From the NCBI RefSeq assembly GCF_028618435.1, contig NZ_JAQISW010000005.1:62001-126000 (forward strand): 64,000 nt of DNA, read 5' to 3'. The notes beneath the pieces are model-generated. The model saw only the letters and a list, made by a program, of their open reading frames with translations, made no database searches and was not told where the DNA came from. Shown one piece after another: positions 37,819 to 48,981 of this stretch; position 1 is the first letter of the stretch; every line of letters begins with the position of its first letter. Made by a program: the position numbers and the translations under genes. The stretch is from Bartonella sp. MM73XJBT.G. GTDB lineage: Bacteria; Pseudomonadota; Alphaproteobacteria; Rhizobiales; Rhizobiaceae.

Positions 37819-39174
37819 TCATTTTTCAAAAATACTTTTATCCGTTGTTCGTAATATTTGACTGGTGATCGTTCCTGCTATCATTGAATCACTCACGTTT
37901 AGAGCGGTACGTCCCATATCGATCAGCGGCTCAATAGAGATAAGGACAGCGACCAAAGTAACAGGAAGCCCCATGATTGGTAACACAATCAATGCTGCAA
38001 AAATAGCCCCTCCCCCCACACCAGCAACACCAATGGAACTCAATGTTACAATCCCAACAAGCGTCGCAATCCAAGTAGGATCAAGAGGATTAATCCCCGC
38101 GGTCGGTGCAATCATGGTCGCGAGCATTGCTGGATAAAGACCTGCACACCCATTTTGTCCAATTGTTGCCCCAAAAGAAGCTGCAAAACTCGCAATGGAT
38201 TGTGGTACACCTATCCACTGTGTTTGCGCTTCAATATTCAAAGGAATACTTGCAGCACTTGAACGACTACTAAAAGCAAATGTCAAAACCGGCAAAACCT
38301 TTTTAAAAAAACGGAAGGGATTAATACCAAAAATGCCGAGCAACACACCGTGAAAGCCAAAAATTAAAATAATACCAACATAAGAAGCAATGATAAAAAC
38401 GAGTAAATTTAAAATATCTGAAACATGAGAAGATGCTCCTACTTTCGTCATAAGTGCAAAAATACCATAAGGCGTCAAAGCAATCACAAGACGAACTAAC
38501 CGCATAATCCAAGCTTGTGCCACTTGAATAAATAAAAGTGCTTTTTCCCCTTTTTCTGGCTCATCTTTCTTTAAGAGAAGAACTGCAGCCCCTAAAAATG
38601 ACGCAAAAATAACAACACCGATAATTGATGTACGCTTGGAACCACTTAACTCAGCAAAGGGATTTTTAGGAATCAAGGATAAAATCATCTTTGGAATATT
38701 CATATCTCCAAGTTGAGAAATACGATCCCCAAGAACAGTAGAAACATTTTGCCCTTCATGTACCAAACCATTTGCGGTTAAACCAAAGGCATTCACGACT
38801 AAAACGCCAACCAACGCTGAAAGAGCCGTTGTAAAGAGCAATATTGAAATGGTCATTATACTCATTTTTCCAACAGCATAAACAGAATGCAAATGAGCAA
38901 CCGCTGAGACGATAGAGATAAAAACCAATGGCATAACAATCATTTGGAGCAATAAGATATAACCACTCCCAACAATGTTAAACCATTCAACGGATTTCAG
39001 CAAAATGACTTCACCTTCTCCATAAATAACCTGCAAAACACCACCAAAAATCAAGCCAAGGATAAGCCCCAGCATGACACGGCGTGAAAGGCTCCATTGC
39101 ATTCTCTTACTTTGGGCAATCCACAATAAAAAAATAATAAATAGAAATAAATTGATGAAAAAATTAAACGTCAT
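37819..39174 (-). CDS. dicarboxylate/amino acid:cation symporter, TcyP-like L-cystine transporter
   Basis: A 451-residue inner-membrane protein of the DAACS family with about eight helices and two re-entrant loops. The serine-rich loop is [17 protein letters not shown]. Helix 7 and loop HP2 are [23 protein letters not shown], and the end is [22 protein letters not shown] (the N-x-x-D signature is NVSDS). The [10 protein letters not shown] block is of the TcyP/YdjN cystine symporter type rather than of the glutamate or succinate carriers. Cystine import would supply sulfur for glutathione (gshA lies 2 kb away). The substrate is inferred, not shown. It is not in an operon. Confidence 0.8.
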   Translation of the reverse strand: MTFNFFINLFLFIIFLLWIAQSKRMQWSLSRRVMLGLILGLIFGGVLQVIYGEGEVILLKSVEWFNIVGSGYILLLQMIVMPLVFISIVSAVAHLHSVYAVGKMSIMTISILLFTTALSALVGVLVVNAFGLTANGLVHEGQNVSTVLGDRISQLGDMNIPKMILSLIPKNPFAELSGSKRTSIIGVVIFASFLGAAVLLLKKDEPEKGEKALLFIQVAQAWIMRLVRLVIALTPYGIFALMTKVGASSHVSDILNLLVFIIASYVGIILIFGFHGVLLGIFGINPFRFFKKVLPVLTFAFSSRSSAASIPLNIEAQTQWIGVPQSIASFAASFGATIGQNGCAGLYPAMLATMIAPTAGINPLDPTWIATLVGIVTLSSIGVAGVGGGAIFAALIVLPIMGLPVTLVAVLISIEPLIDMGRTALNVSDSMIAGTITSQILRTTDKSIFEK

Positions 39175-39908
39175 TGTCTATGCCCAGTCTCTATCCACTA
39201 TTGTTATAATTTATGGTGAATAATATGCATAATTCAAAATCAATGCATAATATTTAAAATTAATGTATAAAGCTTACAAGGTTTTTAAAAAGTCATTATT
39301 TTTTTAATTTATAGATTAAAAGAGAATTTTTTATCTATGAATAACTGTTTAAAGAAAATAAATAAATTTATTTCTCTACTCTAAAATTAAAGAGCTTATA
39401 AAATAGTTTAAAAAGAGAAATATAAACACCCTTCATTGCATTTTTATACTGAATAATCCCAACCGTTCTTATTCTATCAAAGTCCTTATCACTCTCTTTT
39501 GCCTTTTGAATTAAGGAAAGCTTTCTTTAAAAATGATTCATTAACAAACAGACATTCATGAGTTTTCTGAACAATAAACCATCAAGCTCCTCTTACCAAC
39601 TTTATGGACTGCTCTCCCAAAAGCTTTTAGAGAAGAAACTTTTTTGTTTTTCGAAATTCTCTTATAGGCATAAAAATATGCCCTCTTAATAACGAAAAAT
39701 CGCAAATATGAAGGATTTAAAAATCATAATGCCTATTGAAAAGGTAATGCAATTATTAATGCATATTACTATTTAATACAACCTAAAACATAATACCAAC
39801 AAAAATACCCTATATCTTATCGATATAACTAAACTAAGTGATATCAACCGTTATAATAGCCGTATTCAATATCAGTCTATTTATCAAAGATAAGGAGTTA
39901 AATCACTC
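39175..39908. other. intergenic, no gene seen
   Basis: About 730 bases, AT-rich. It contains the promoter of the symporter on the left and that of the small membrane protein on the right. No other ORF with a ribosome binding site or repeat is visible. Confidence 0.4.
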
Positions 39909-40142
39909 ATGAAACGTACCGTAACATTTATTGTTTTATCTTCTCTATTGATACTTTTGTTCGCTGTATTAATATCACTTGGATATACGAAAGTGAACAA
40001 TCTGAATCTGTACGATGAACTTTATCAGTCATATCTCAATAAAAACTGTAAAAGCTCGGGATATCGCGAAAAAGAAGAAATAGCAAAAGAATATATAAAA
40101 ATATTTAAGAGTAAGGTAGAACCCGTCACATCTACAGAATAA
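39909..40142 (+). CDS. small single-span hypothetical protein
   Basis: A 77-residue ORF with ATAAGGAGTT upstream of ATG 39909 (about 9-10 bases spacing). Residues 6-27 (TFIVLSSLLILLFAVLISLGY) are a membrane helix or signal anchor; the remainder is a charged, helical tail with one cysteine (NKNCKSSGYREKEEIAKEYIKIF). No lipobox is visible. It has no operon partner and no recognised family. The good ribosome binding site and the sharp division into hydrophobic and charged parts support that it is real. Confidence 0.5.
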   Translation: MKRTVTFIVLSSLLILLFAVLISLGYTKVNNLNLYDELYQSYLNKNCKSSGYREKEEIAKEYIKIFKSKVEPVTSTE

Positions 40143-41048
40143 AATAAGGAATTATTTTAAAAATATTGAATAAAACAACAAGTTAATTTTCATAATTAGA
40201 TATTTTAAAATATTACCCAAAGCTACTCTTTTTTTGTGGATGCTTTACTATTTTAGGTAAGGAATCCTAATATGAAAGTCTGCTAAATAATAAGAGAAGA
40301 TGCTTTTTATTTTTTTATTTATTGAAAAAAGACGTTTTTCTCGCAAAACTTGAAGTAGACTTTTAGTAATCCGATGTTTGAATACGTAAAAAAATTCTAG
40401 ATTCTCCAACGGATATTAACAAAAAAAATAAATTATCCCTATAGAGAAAATGGTTCCCTGTAATTTTTCCATCCATTAAAAAATCCAGCTATTGCATTTA
40501 TAATGGCTGTATAACAATATCGTATAATGTCACTAAAGGCATACAAATCCCCATGCAATCTTGCTATTAAAAAGCAGAAGCAATAGGCAGTTAGAAGCGT
40601 ACCATACGTTTTTAAATAGTAAAAGAAGTGTTTGTGGCTTAACAACATAAAAAAACTAAGGTTTTGTATTTTTACTCTACAAAATAAACACTTTGTATTT
40701 TTTTAAGTATAACGTTGAACCTATTGAATACAAATAATATTTTTTATTCCTATTTAAAAGTAATAAATTTATTTTCTACTCTCCTTCATAATATGAACGA
40801 GTCAAGCAGATCAAAAATGTTTGATAAAGAGTTAAATAGAACAAATCATCACGAGCACAACGATATAACATAGAGGTTACGGAAATATCATAATCATAGT
40901 AATCTTCAGTATGCTCGAGATCTTTGTATTGTATCCCTTATGAGCAAGGTTGAAAGAAAGAGGGATATTCTCTCTAAAACAAATGAATAAATGAACTACT
41001 ATGATAATATACAGTTTTAAAAAAGTACAAAGTTTCTTTGCCTTCAAT
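40143..41048. other. intergenic, no supported gene
   Basis: About 900 bases between the small protein and the gshA stop. An open frame of 69 codons (40439-40648, minus) is hydrophobic but has no ribosome binding site. Otherwise AT-rich with frequent stops; no structured RNA recognised. Confidence 0.4.
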
Positions 41049-42422
41049 TTAATAGGCACATTCTAAAAATATAGGTTCGACAGACTCATTCCAAATAGAA
41101 GAGTAATGAAACAAAAGTTTTTCAGCATCTGTTTGTCCTGTTGCTACAACCTCTTCTAAAGGATTAAGAAAATTTGTTTCATCAAAACCATTTGCATCAT
41201 ACTGTTTACGATTTTTTAAGCCCTTGCGTGCAATCGCAATAGCTTGACGAGCTAATTCTAAAAGAATAGTTTGACGAAAAGGGGTTTTTAATCCTTCTTT
41301 GGGAACGCGCTGGCGCATCTCCAAAACTTCTTCAAAACACCAATCTTTGGTCAAAGCCTCTGCCTCGTTAAGCGCTTCTCTATCATAAAGAAGCCCAACC
41401 CAAAAAGCCGACAATGCACAGATGCGCTTCCAAGAACCGCAATCAGCGCCTCTCATTTCTAAAAATCTTTTTAATCGAACTTCAGGAAATAACGTTGATA
41501 AGTGATTAATCCAATCACCCATGTTCGGAATTGAATTTGCAACCTGTCCTCTTAATGCCCCATTCATAAACTGACGAAACGTTATATGTGTACAATCATA
41601 ATAACGGCCATCACGTACAACAAAGTACATAGGAACATCAAGAGCCCATTCAACGTAATCTGCAAAACCAAAATGCTCAGAAAATATAAAGGGAAGAACA
41701 CCTGTCCTGTGATTATCCGTATCACGCCAAATTTCAGAACGCCATGACAAAAAGCCATTTGGGCGTCCTTCTGTAAAAGGTGAACTTGCAAATAAGGCGG
41801 TCGCAATGGACTGTAATTTCATGGATACTTGCATTTTTCGCCGCATATCACTTTCAGATGAAAAATCAAGATTCACCTGAACCGTTGATGTACGATACAT
41901 CATATTAAGACCATTATGCCCAACTTTCGGCATATAATCAGACATAATCTGATAACGTGATTTAGGCATTTTCGGCGTTTCAGCTAACGTCCACTTTGGG
42001 CTCGCTCCCATCCCCAAAAAGCCAATACCCAATGGTTTTGCAATTTTTTTGAGAAGAGTTAAATGTTCCATCAACTCATGATACGTCTGACCTATTGTTT
42101 TTAGTGGTGCCCCAGATAATTCAAACTGTCCTCCAGGTTCCAAAGAAATAGCCCCCTGATCAACTGATCCTACAAGCCCAATAATATTCCCTTCATCTAA
42201 AATAGGTTTCCATCCTAAAGCGCTTTGCATCCTCTCTAACAGCGCTCGAATCCCCCTCTCTCCGTCATAAGGAACAGGACGAAAACCATCTCTATAAAAC
42301 GGAAACTTTTCATGTTCTGTGCCAATACGCCAATCTTCTTCTTCTTTATACCCCCCTTGGAAATAGCTAACCAAGGAATCTAAGTTATAAACTTCACTTT
42401 CATCCATTACATCAAGCGCCAT
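41049..42422 (-). CDS. gshA: glutamate--cysteine ligase (plant/alphaproteobacterial type)
   Basis: First enzyme of glutathione synthesis, joining glutamate and cysteine, 457 residues. Typical are RIGTEHEKFPFYRDGFRPVPY, the QGAISLEPGGQFELSGAP active-site block, MYRTSTVQVNLDFSSE and PFTEGRPNGFLSWRSEIW. These belong to the plant-like class found in alphaproteobacteria, whose activity can be redox-regulated by a disulfide. It lies 68 bases downstream of rsmE on the same strand and is probably co-transcribed with it. Start ATG 42422 fits the family N-terminus, although its ribosome binding site is weak. Confidence 0.94.
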   Translation of the reverse strand: MALDVMDESEVYNLDSLVSYFQGGYKEEEDWRIGTEHEKFPFYRDGFRPVPYDGERGIRALLERMQSALGWKPILDEGNIIGLVGSVDQGAISLEPGGQFELSGAPLKTIGQTYHELMEHLTLLKKIAKPLGIGFLGMGASPKWTLAETPKMPKSRYQIMSDYMPKVGHNGLNMMYRTSTVQVNLDFSSESDMRRKMQVSMKLQSIATALFASSPFTEGRPNGFLSWRSEIWRDTDNHRTGVLPFIFSEHFGFADYVEWALDVPMYFVVRDGRYYDCTHITFRQFMNGALRGQVANSIPNMGDWINHLSTLFPEVRLKRFLEMRGADCGSWKRICALSAFWVGLLYDREALNEAEALTKDWCFEEVLEMRQRVPKEGLKTPFRQTILLELARQAIAIARKGLKNRKQYDANGFDETNFLNPLEEVVATGQTDAEKLLFHYSSIWNESVEPIFLECAY

Positions 42423-42490
42423 AACTTATCGTATCCTATCATTGGTATTATCATCTTAAATGAATTGTTTAGAATGATTTTACAGACATC

Positions 42491-43234
42491 TCAATCCATT
42501 GACCAATCCCCCACGGTAGCATTCAGAAGAGCCAAAGCCGCAACAGCGGCAGTATCAGCGCGTAAAATGCGTGGACCTAATGATATTGAAACCACAAAAG
42601 GATGCTTTTTTAAAAAGCTCCGCTCTTCTCGACTAAATCCACCTTCTGGTCCAATGAGAATACCAGGTGCTGTAACGTCACACTTTTTAAAAGAAGATAA
42701 TGGATTATACGATTGATACTCTTCATCACAAAAGAATAAAGGCTGTGTCTCATCCCAACGTGCTAAAAGCTCTGCTAATGATAGAGCTGATACACATTTA
42801 GGGAGAGACAAAATACCACATTGTTCAGAAGCTTCAATGACATTGGCTTCCATACGCGCCATATTGATACGCGTAACCTGTGTATGATGCGTTATAACAG
42901 GCTGCAAAATTGATACCCCCATTTCAACAGCTTTCTGCACCATATAATCCAACCGCGCGTTTTTGAGTGGAGCAAAGCAGTAAATAAGACTGGAATGCGT
43001 CGTTTGTAATCTTTCTTGATGAATAAGCTGAACCAAAACAAATTTTTTCTTAATAATAATAAGTTTAGCAAGCCACTCACCATCCTGTCCATTAAAAAGT
43101 AGAATTTCTGCTCCTTCTTTCATCCGCAAAACATGCACAAGATAAAAAGCTTGTGCTCCTTCTATCTTTATTTCTTCATTCAAAGCCAATGTCTGTCGGA
43201 TAAATAATCTTTTAAGTTTATAGTTTATGCGCAT
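42491..43234 (-). CDS. rsmE: 16S rRNA (uracil1498-N3)-methyltransferase
   Basis: SPOUT-class methyltransferase modifying U1498 of 16S rRNA at the decoding centre; 247 residues. The C-terminal knot is intact: LIGPEGGFSREERSFLK and SLGPRILRADTAAVAALALL hold the G-P-E-G-G-F and L-G-x-R-I-L-R-x-E/D-T-A motifs. LKNARLDYMVQKAVEMGV is the middle block (normally K-x-x-k-x-e-x-i-i-q-K-x-x-E-L-G). The N-terminal PUA-like domain is also legible (HVLRMKEGAEILLFNGQDGEW). The order rsmE-gshA on the minus strand is common in Rhizobiales. Confidence 0.95.
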   Translation of the reverse strand: MRINYKLKRLFIRQTLALNEEIKIEGAQAFYLVHVLRMKEGAEILLFNGQDGEWLAKLIIIKKKFVLVQLIHQERLQTTHSSLIYCFAPLKNARLDYMVQKAVEMGVSILQPVITHHTQVTRINMARMEANVIEASEQCGILSLPKCVSALSLAELLARWDETQPLFFCDEEYQSYNPLSSFKKCDVTAPGILIGPEGGFSREERSFLKKHPFVVSISLGPRILRADTAAVAALALLNATVGDWSMD

Positions 43235-43467
43235 AAAATCTTGCCAATGCTCACTATCGTCATCAAGAAATGAAGAAAAATATATAACAAAAAGAAAAAA
43301 TTATATCTATAGAGCTATAATATATTAAAGAATTATAGAGTTTTTTTAACTTTATGAGATAATGATAGGAACTAATAGATCGTTAAGTGATTCTGCTTTC
43401 ATATAAGTTTAAATAATACACCATTCATCTTTGCACTCAATCATTGATGGATCAGTGGAGGAAAGAT

Positions 43468-43611
43468 ATGTCTGCTAAAAAAGCTACCATTATTACCATT
43501 ACAACCCTCTTAGCCTTTATTTTGATTACAGTGGGTATTGGTTCTGTTGGAGCAGATGGAAAGCATACAGTTATCAAAGATGGTTACGGTATTTCTTCTC
43601 AGATTCAATAA
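43468..43611 (+). CDS. 47-residue single-span protein with strong ribosome binding site
   Basis: This very short gene begins at ATG 43468 and ends at TAA 43609-43611. GTGGAGGAAAG directly upstream is one of the best Shine-Dalgarno sequences of the window. The protein starts MSAKKATIITITTLLAFIL and forms one membrane helix (residues 7-27, ending TVGIGSVG), followed by a short polar tail GADGKHTVIKDGYGI. The lysines before the helix suggest that the N-terminus stays in the cytoplasm. A signal peptide is an alternative. It stands alone between two genes on the other strand, with an inverted repeat about 110 bases downstream. No family recognised. Confidence 0.65.
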   Translation: MSAKKATIITITTLLAFILITVGIGSVGADGKHTVIKDGYGISSQIQ

Positions 43612-43932
43612 GTGCTGACTAGATATGCCCTTAACGTTTTAAGACAACAAAATATTTTTTAGCAATTTTCTAAGATTTGCACTCGTATTGTGCCCCTCCT
43701 ATATTTTAAAGATTCCAGAGAGAGGCGTTTTTATTCCTCTCTTAAATTGTTTATTTACATAACACCTGCATTTATGTGACAAAGAGAAAGGTTTTTGGTT
43801 TATCACGAATAGATTAAAATGAGAGAATCTTATGATCGTGAAATCTCTTATTTAAATTTAAAAACGACTCTAAATTACAGATGGACGAATTATTATTATA
43901 GAGTAGACTGTTATACAGATGAAAAACAATGC
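43612..43932. other. intergenic with a weak hairpin
   Basis: About 320 bases. AGAGAGG (43719-43725) and CCTCTCT (43736-43742) form a 7-bp stem with a 10-base loop that is itself T-rich; it may end the transcript of the 47-residue protein. The rest shows no gene: the open frame at 43819-44052 has no ribosome binding site and runs into the AsmA gene on the other strand. Confidence 0.45.
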
Positions 43933-45816
43933 TCAATCTGTATCAATGTCTTTTGTAACCCAAAAATTACCATGATCTTGTCCTTTAGATCTCAGAGAAA
44001 ATGTAAAAGGCCATACAAGGCTTTTAGCAAGGCATTGGACATCTTTACATAAAGTTTCTGATCTATGATTTTTACGTAATTGTGCCTGTAGTATCAATTC
44101 ATTCTGCTGTCCTTGAGCAAAAGCAATCGTAACAGCCCCCTGTATGGATAAACTAAAGTCTGCTGTACACATCAATGACTCTGTCACCTTCATCATGCCC
44201 TCTAAAAAGTTTGTCTGAATATCCCAGTGATCAAAACTTGTGGAGATAGAATCATTATTTTTTAAAAGAAATTGTTGTTTGCTTGAAAGTTTTGTTTGTA
44301 ATTCATTCAAATCATACCCTAAGAGCCGACCAGAAGACATTTTTAGTGTTAATCCACCCTGCATTTTTGTAAAAACTTCCATCCAAGAACCCGCAAGTGT
44401 TTGTATTGTTGCGGTAAAATTTGTTTTGCTCTGTACAAATGGCATAAGTCCTAAAGCTTCTAAAGCCTCCCGTGTATCAATAGAAGATCCTGAAATATTT
44501 CCTCCAATACGTATTTTCTCTCCAGCTGGCGTAACTTCAATATTACTTTGAACGGATCCACCCCAAATATTTGCATGTCCAAGATCAAAAATCCCATACC
44601 CATTTTTTATTTGTATCGTAGCAGCTAAATCTGTGAGTAAAATATTTTCTATTTTGGCTTGAGACGCAGAAAGTCGTATATCCACTCCAATACGATCAAA
44701 AATTTCCCTATTAAGAAGTAGATTGTTCTTGTTAACAGGCGAAAATACTGATCCCAAGAGGTTAAAATCGAGGTTATCAAATGCTAAAGATCCCATTATA
44801 ATTGGTACATAGTCCTGAAACTCAACTTCTAAAGCTCCACGCGCATTTGCTGTTCCTATGCTAAATGTAACATTATTCATTTGGATGTTCTTTGGCTGTG
44901 CTAAAAAATGAGATTCCCACACAATGGGTATTTTTAATTTATGTCCCCAAATTTGATTCCTTCCAAACCAAGACACAGTCTGATTCCATCCAGGAGAACG
45001 CATCGACACTTTTCCGTCAAAAATATAATATTCAGATAACTGCGCCTGTCCTGTAAAAGTTATTCCCCCACGTACAGAATTGAGACTTGCTTTAATCTGG
45101 CTTTTTCCTCCTGCCAGAAGCGACAATGCTTGAGCAGCATCAATTGATAATTTTGTAAATTCTCCGCGCCAACGAGCATCTGCACGCAACCGTATTTCTT
45201 GAGTCGATTCTGACCAATCTAAAGTCGCATTTAATCCTGTGATTTTTTCCGCTACTTCTGAAAGACTATCTTGATACACAAGAGCACCATTTTCAATGAC
45301 AACCCGCCCAAAAGGTTGTTTTAAAAGGTGTTCTATCTCTTCTGGATGATCAGGTTTTTGTTTTAATATTTCACGCGCCTTGCGTATGGCTAATCCTAAG
45401 GCTCCTTGTGAGCGTGAAAATCGATCAAAAAAATCTGCTATTGTTTTAACGGGCTTTTCCATAACAAATTGAGGACGAACAATTCGCGTCTCCGAAAAAG
45501 AAATATGCCCCCGCAGCAAATCTATTAAAGAAAGATCAACTTCTATGGATTCAGCTTCCATCAACGGTACAACATGATCCATTTTTGCTGTTAAAGTAAC
45601 ACCGGAAAGCAACGCTTTAGGGTAAGGAAAAAGATTTAAACGCGGTGGATCACGCAATTGCACATTATAACCTGTCCATGTACTCAACTCTTGCGCTAAA
45701 CGAACACGAATCGCATCTGTAGAGACAAGATAAGGTAAAACGAGAATCCCCACCCCAAATAAAAAGATAATTATAATAAAAATTCCGCTCAAAAATTTTA
45801 TTATTCTGATGCGCAC
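43933..45816 (-). CDS. AsmA-family outer-membrane assembly / lipid-transport-like protein
   Basis: A 627-residue protein with a single N-terminal helix (FLSGIFIIIIFLFGVGILVLPYL) and then the AsmA beginning ELSTWTGYNVQLRDPPRLNLFPYPKALLSGV (here read in two parts), followed by beta-rich periplasmic repeats and the conserved C-terminal AsmA segment QGGLTLKMSSGRLLGYDLNEL. AsmA-like proteins are thought to bridge the envelope and affect phospholipid or lipopolysaccharide transport. The gene stands alone; upstream, at 45817-46135, is the region shared with folD in the opposite direction. Confidence 0.88.
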   Translation of the reverse strand: MRIRIIKFLSGIFIIIIFLFGVGILVLPYLVSTDAIRVRLAQELSTWTGYNVQLRDPPRLNLFPYPKALLSGVTLTAKMDHVVPLMEAESIEVDLSLIDLLRGHISFSETRIVRPQFVMEKPVKTIADFFDRFSRSQGALGLAIRKAREILKQKPDHPEEIEHLLKQPFGRVVIENGALVYQDSLSEVAEKITGLNATLDWSESTQEIRLRADARWRGEFTKLSIDAAQALSLLAGGKSQIKASLNSVRGGITFTGQAQLSEYYIFDGKVSMRSPGWNQTVSWFGRNQIWGHKLKIPIVWESHFLAQPKNIQMNNVTFSIGTANARGALEVEFQDYVPIIMGSLAFDNLDFNLLGSVFSPVNKNNLLLNREIFDRIGVDIRLSASQAKIENILLTDLAATIQIKNGYGIFDLGHANIWGGSVQSNIEVTPAGEKIRIGGNISGSSIDTREALEALGLMPFVQSKTNFTATIQTLAGSWMEVFTKMQGGLTLKMSSGRLLGYDLNELQTKLSSKQQFLLKNNDSISTSFDHWDIQTNFLEGMMKVTESLMCTADFSLSIQGAVTIAFAQGQQNELILQAQLRKNHRSETLCKDVQCLAKSLVWPFTFSLRSKGQDHGNFWVTKDIDTD

Positions 45817-46135
45817 AATATCCCTCTATACGTATTCTCCTAATAACAGATTAAACACAAACTCAAATAATCGTTAAAAGACTTTTTATAACCCTGTAAT
45901 TCACCATATCTGCTTTGTATTTTCATTATTTTTGTTCTTTATCCAAAGTTTATTCAAACAGCAATATTGCTACTTCTTTATAAAGCAATTATCTAAAAGT
46001 CTTCTAAAAATACAAATCCACAACGTTATTAAACCATTCTTACTATTTCCCTATGAATATTGCTATAAAACTCTATCGTATTATTAGAAAATGCTTTACA
46101 AAAAAACAAACAGCCTTACCGAAAGGATCTTTCTC
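45817..46135. other. divergent promoter region of asmA-like gene and folD
   Basis: About 320 bases, AT-rich, between two divergently transcribed genes. It must carry both promoters. GAAAGG at 46121-46126 is the ribosome binding site of folD. Confidence 0.45.
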
Positions 46136-47035
46136 ATGAATAATATTATTGACGGAAAAAAACTTGCTGAAGAGATTATTGAGAAAGTTAAGGCTGAAAC
46201 AACAAAACTCCGTAATAACTATAATATACAACCTAGCATCGCTGTCATTATCGTTGGAGACGATCCTGCAAGTCAAGTTTATGTCTCCTCAAAAAATAAA
46301 AAAGCTGAAGAATGTGGATTTCTTTCAATCAAACATGCCATTTCTAAAGAAACCCAAGAAAAAGAGCTCCTTCAACTTATTGCAACGTTAAATTCTGATC
46401 CAAAAATTCATGGTATTTTGGTACAGCTGCCTCTGCCTGCCCATGTCAATACAAACCACATAACACAAGCCGTTGCTTTCCAAAAAGATGTTGATGGTTT
46501 CCATTATGTCAATGTAGGAAAACTCGCAGCAAATGCACTTGACGATGCTATTATTCCCTGCACACCAGCTGGTGCTATGATGATGATTGAACAACACTGT
46601 GGGCGAGATTTATCTGGACTGGATGCTGTTGTTGTTGGACGTTCTAATATTGTTGGAAAACCTATGGCTGCCCTTTTAACAGCAGCTAATGCTACTGTGA
46701 CAATTGCCCATAGTCGTACCCGTGACCTTGATGATGTATGTCGGAGCGCCGATATTCTCGTAGCGGCTATAGGCCGTCCTCAAATGATTAAAAAAGACTG
46801 GGTGAAAAATGGTGCAATTGTTATTGATGTTGGTATTAACCGCATTGCCACACCAGAAAAAGGTGTAGGAAAAACGCGTCTTGTTGGGGATGTCGATTTT
46901 GAAAATGTAAAAGAAAAAGCCGCCGCAATTACCCCTGTTCCAGGAGGTGTTGGACCAATGACAATTGCTATGCTTATGGTTAATACACTTAAAGCTGCTG
47001 CCCGATTACACAATCTTCCTATACCAAAATTCTAA
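46136..47035 (+). CDS. folD: bifunctional methylenetetrahydrofolate dehydrogenase/methenyl-THF cyclohydrolase
   Basis: Interconverts 5,10-methylene- and 10-formyl-tetrahydrofolate with NADP, 299 residues. The tetrahydrofolate site is [17 protein letters not shown] (the catalytic lysine lies in this block). [13 protein letters not shown] and [11 protein letters not shown] follow. The nucleotide-binding part is [17 protein letters not shown], and [16 protein letters not shown] ends the protein. ATG 46136 gives the family start [14 protein letters not shown]; the extension to 46091 precedes the ribosome binding site GAAAGG. Monocistronic; it converges with the edd operon. Confidence 0.97.
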   Translation: MNNIIDGKKLAEEIIEKVKAETTKLRNNYNIQPSIAVIIVGDDPASQVYVSSKNKKAEECGFLSIKHAISKETQEKELLQLIATLNSDPKIHGILVQLPLPAHVNTNHITQAVAFQKDVDGFHYVNVGKLAANALDDAIIPCTPAGAMMMIEQHCGRDLSGLDAVVVGRSNIVGKPMAALLTAANATVTIAHSRTRDLDDVCRSADILVAAIGRPQMIKKDWVKNGAIVIDVGINRIATPEKGVGKTRLVGDVDFENVKEKAAAITPVPGGVGPMTIAMLMVNTLKAAARLHNLPIPKF

Positions 47036-47099
47036 AAATTTTAACAATCATTGTACATGATTTCATTGCATATGGTTCACCTTGTTTTTTTTGCATTTC

Positions 47100-48923
47100 T
47101 CACGTCATAAAAACAGATGCTCCTTGATCTGCACGATTAACCGATTGACGGAACACACGAAAGAGTTCGCGTCCAACACCTTGTTCATTTTTTGAAAGAT
47201 CAGGAGGTATGATTGTTCGCGCATTAAATTTTGCTAAATCCTCTAAAAGAGTTAATTTACCCCTATGAACATCGAGGAAAACAATGTCACCATCTTGCAA
47301 CCGCGCAATGGGGCCATTATCCAAAGCTTCTGGTGTCACATGTATGGCAGCGGGAATTTTTCCTGATGCTCCGGACATACGGCCATCCGTTATCAATGCT
47401 ATCCTTTGACCACGATCTTGTAAAACACTTAAAATTGTTGTTAATTTATGAAGCTCTGGCATCCCATTGGCTTTTGGTCCTTGGTAGCGAATAACAGCGA
47501 TGAAATCTTTATCATGCAATGCTCCAGATTGAAAAGATTTTTGGAGCTCCTCTTGATCATTAAAGACAAGGGCTGGTGCTTTAATCTGCCAATATTCTGG
47601 TTTAACGGATGAAACTTTTATAATAGCTGTTCCCAAATCTCCCGATAAAACACGAAGACCACCGTCAGGCTGAAATGGTTTTTTCCACCCTGCTAATATT
47701 TTATGATGAGCACTTTCATTCACAGCGGGTTCACGCACCACACAACCATCAGCAGAAAGCTTTGCTTCAATTGCATAAGCATTGAGATCTTTACCACAAA
47801 CTGTAGAAACATCTTCATGCACTAAACCGGCCTCTATAAGCTCGCGAATGACAAATCCCATACCACCAGCTGCGTGAAAATGATTGATATCAGCTAAACC
47901 ATTGGGGTAAATCCGTGCTAAAAGAGGAACAACTGACGAAATTTCTGCAATATCATGCCATGTCAATCGAATACCGCAAGCAGCAGCCATGGCAATTAAA
48001 TGAATCGCATGATTGGTAGATCCTCCCGTCGCATTTAAACCTACAATAGCATTCACGAAAGAGCGCTCATCTACTATCATACCAAGTGGACTATAATCAT
48101 TGCTAAGGGCTGTCATTTCAAGTACACGCTTTGTTGCTTCCTTTGTTAAAGCATCACGCAACGGTGTATTCGCATTGATAAAAGCGCTACCTGGCATCTG
48201 TAGCCCCATCATCTCCAATATCATCTGATTTGAATTAGCAGTCCCATAAAATGTACAGGTTCCTGGCCCGTGGTAAGAGCGTGCTTCTGATTCCAATAAT
48301 GTTTGACGATCCACCTTATTTTCTGCGTAAAGCTGGCGTATTCTCGCTTTTTCATTATTGCCTTGACCACTTGTCATGGGACCAGCAGACACAAAAATTC
48401 CTGGTAGATGACCAAATGTTAGTGCACCAATCATTAAACCAGGTATAATTTTATCACAAACTCCAAGATACAGTGCAGCATCAAACATATTGTGTGATAA
48501 GCCTATAGCGGTAGCCATTGCAATCACTTCACGCGAAAAAAGGGAAAGCTCCATCCCCGCATTCCCTTGTGTTACACCGTCACACATCGCGGGAACACCA
48601 CCTGCGACTTGTGCGACACCACCCACTCTGCGGGCAGCCTCTTTAATTAAGCGAGGAAAAGACTCAAAAGGTTGATGTGCTGAAAGTATATCATTATAGG
48701 CCGTGATAATGCCAATATTTCCAACGATATTTCCCTTCAAATGCTCTTTGTCTATTGCTCCACAAGCAGCAAAACCATGAGCCTGATTGGCGCAGCCTAA
48801 AAAACTTCGCTTGGGACGGTGGTTTTGTGCGTTCGCGATGCGCTCTAAATAAATTTCTCGTGTAGGTAGAGAGCGTTCATAAATCCTTCGTGTAACTGTG
48901 GCAATTATCTTGGAAAGTGTCAT
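47100..48923 (-). CDS. edd: phosphogluconate dehydratase
   Basis: Entner-Doudoroff enzyme that dehydrates 6-phosphogluconate to KDPG, 607 residues, [4Fe-4S] cluster protein of the IlvD/Edd family. Cysteine motifs: [12 protein letters not shown] and [15 protein letters not shown], and [16 protein letters not shown] holds the third. [18 protein letters not shown] is the conserved C-terminal signature. It is the last gene of zwf-pgl-edd, separated from pgl by 58 bases. The aldolase gene eda, which would finish the pathway, is not in this window. Confidence 0.96.
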   Translation of the reverse strand: MTLSKIIATVTRRIYERSLPTREIYLERIANAQNHRPKRSFLGCANQAHGFAACGAIDKEHLKGNIVGNIGIITAYNDILSAHQPFESFPRLIKEAARRVGGVAQVAGGVPAMCDGVTQGNAGMELSLFSREVIAMATAIGLSHNMFDAALYLGVCDKIIPGLMIGALTFGHLPGIFVSAGPMTSGQGNNEKARIRQLYAENKVDRQTLLESEARSYHGPGTCTFYGTANSNQMILEMMGLQMPGSAFINANTPLRDALTKEATKRVLEMTALSNDYSPLGMIVDERSFVNAIVGLNATGGSTNHAIHLIAMAAACGIRLTWHDIAEISSVVPLLARIYPNGLADINHFHAAGGMGFVIRELIEAGLVHEDVSTVCGKDLNAYAIEAKLSADGCVVREPAVNESAHHKILAGWKKPFQPDGGLRVLSGDLGTAIIKVSSVKPEYWQIKAPALVFNDQEELQKSFQSGALHDKDFIAVIRYQGPKANGMPELHKLTTILSVLQDRGQRIALITDGRMSGASGKIPAAIHVTPEALDNGPIARLQDGDIVFLDVHRGKLTLLEDLAKFNARTIIPPDLSKNEQGVGRELFRVFRQSVNRADQGASVFMT

Positions 48924-48981
48924 ATTTACTTCCCCCCTTTCATTGTTTCTCTCCCTTATTCATTAAAGAGAGATTGCATTT

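Noticed and set aside
40439-40648. 69-codon hydrophobic ORF on the minus strand
   Set aside because: No ribosome binding site, no recognisable content, A/T-driven composition.
43819-44052. 77-codon ORF on the plus strand
   Set aside because: Its second half is antisense to the intact AsmA-like gene and it has no ribosome binding site.
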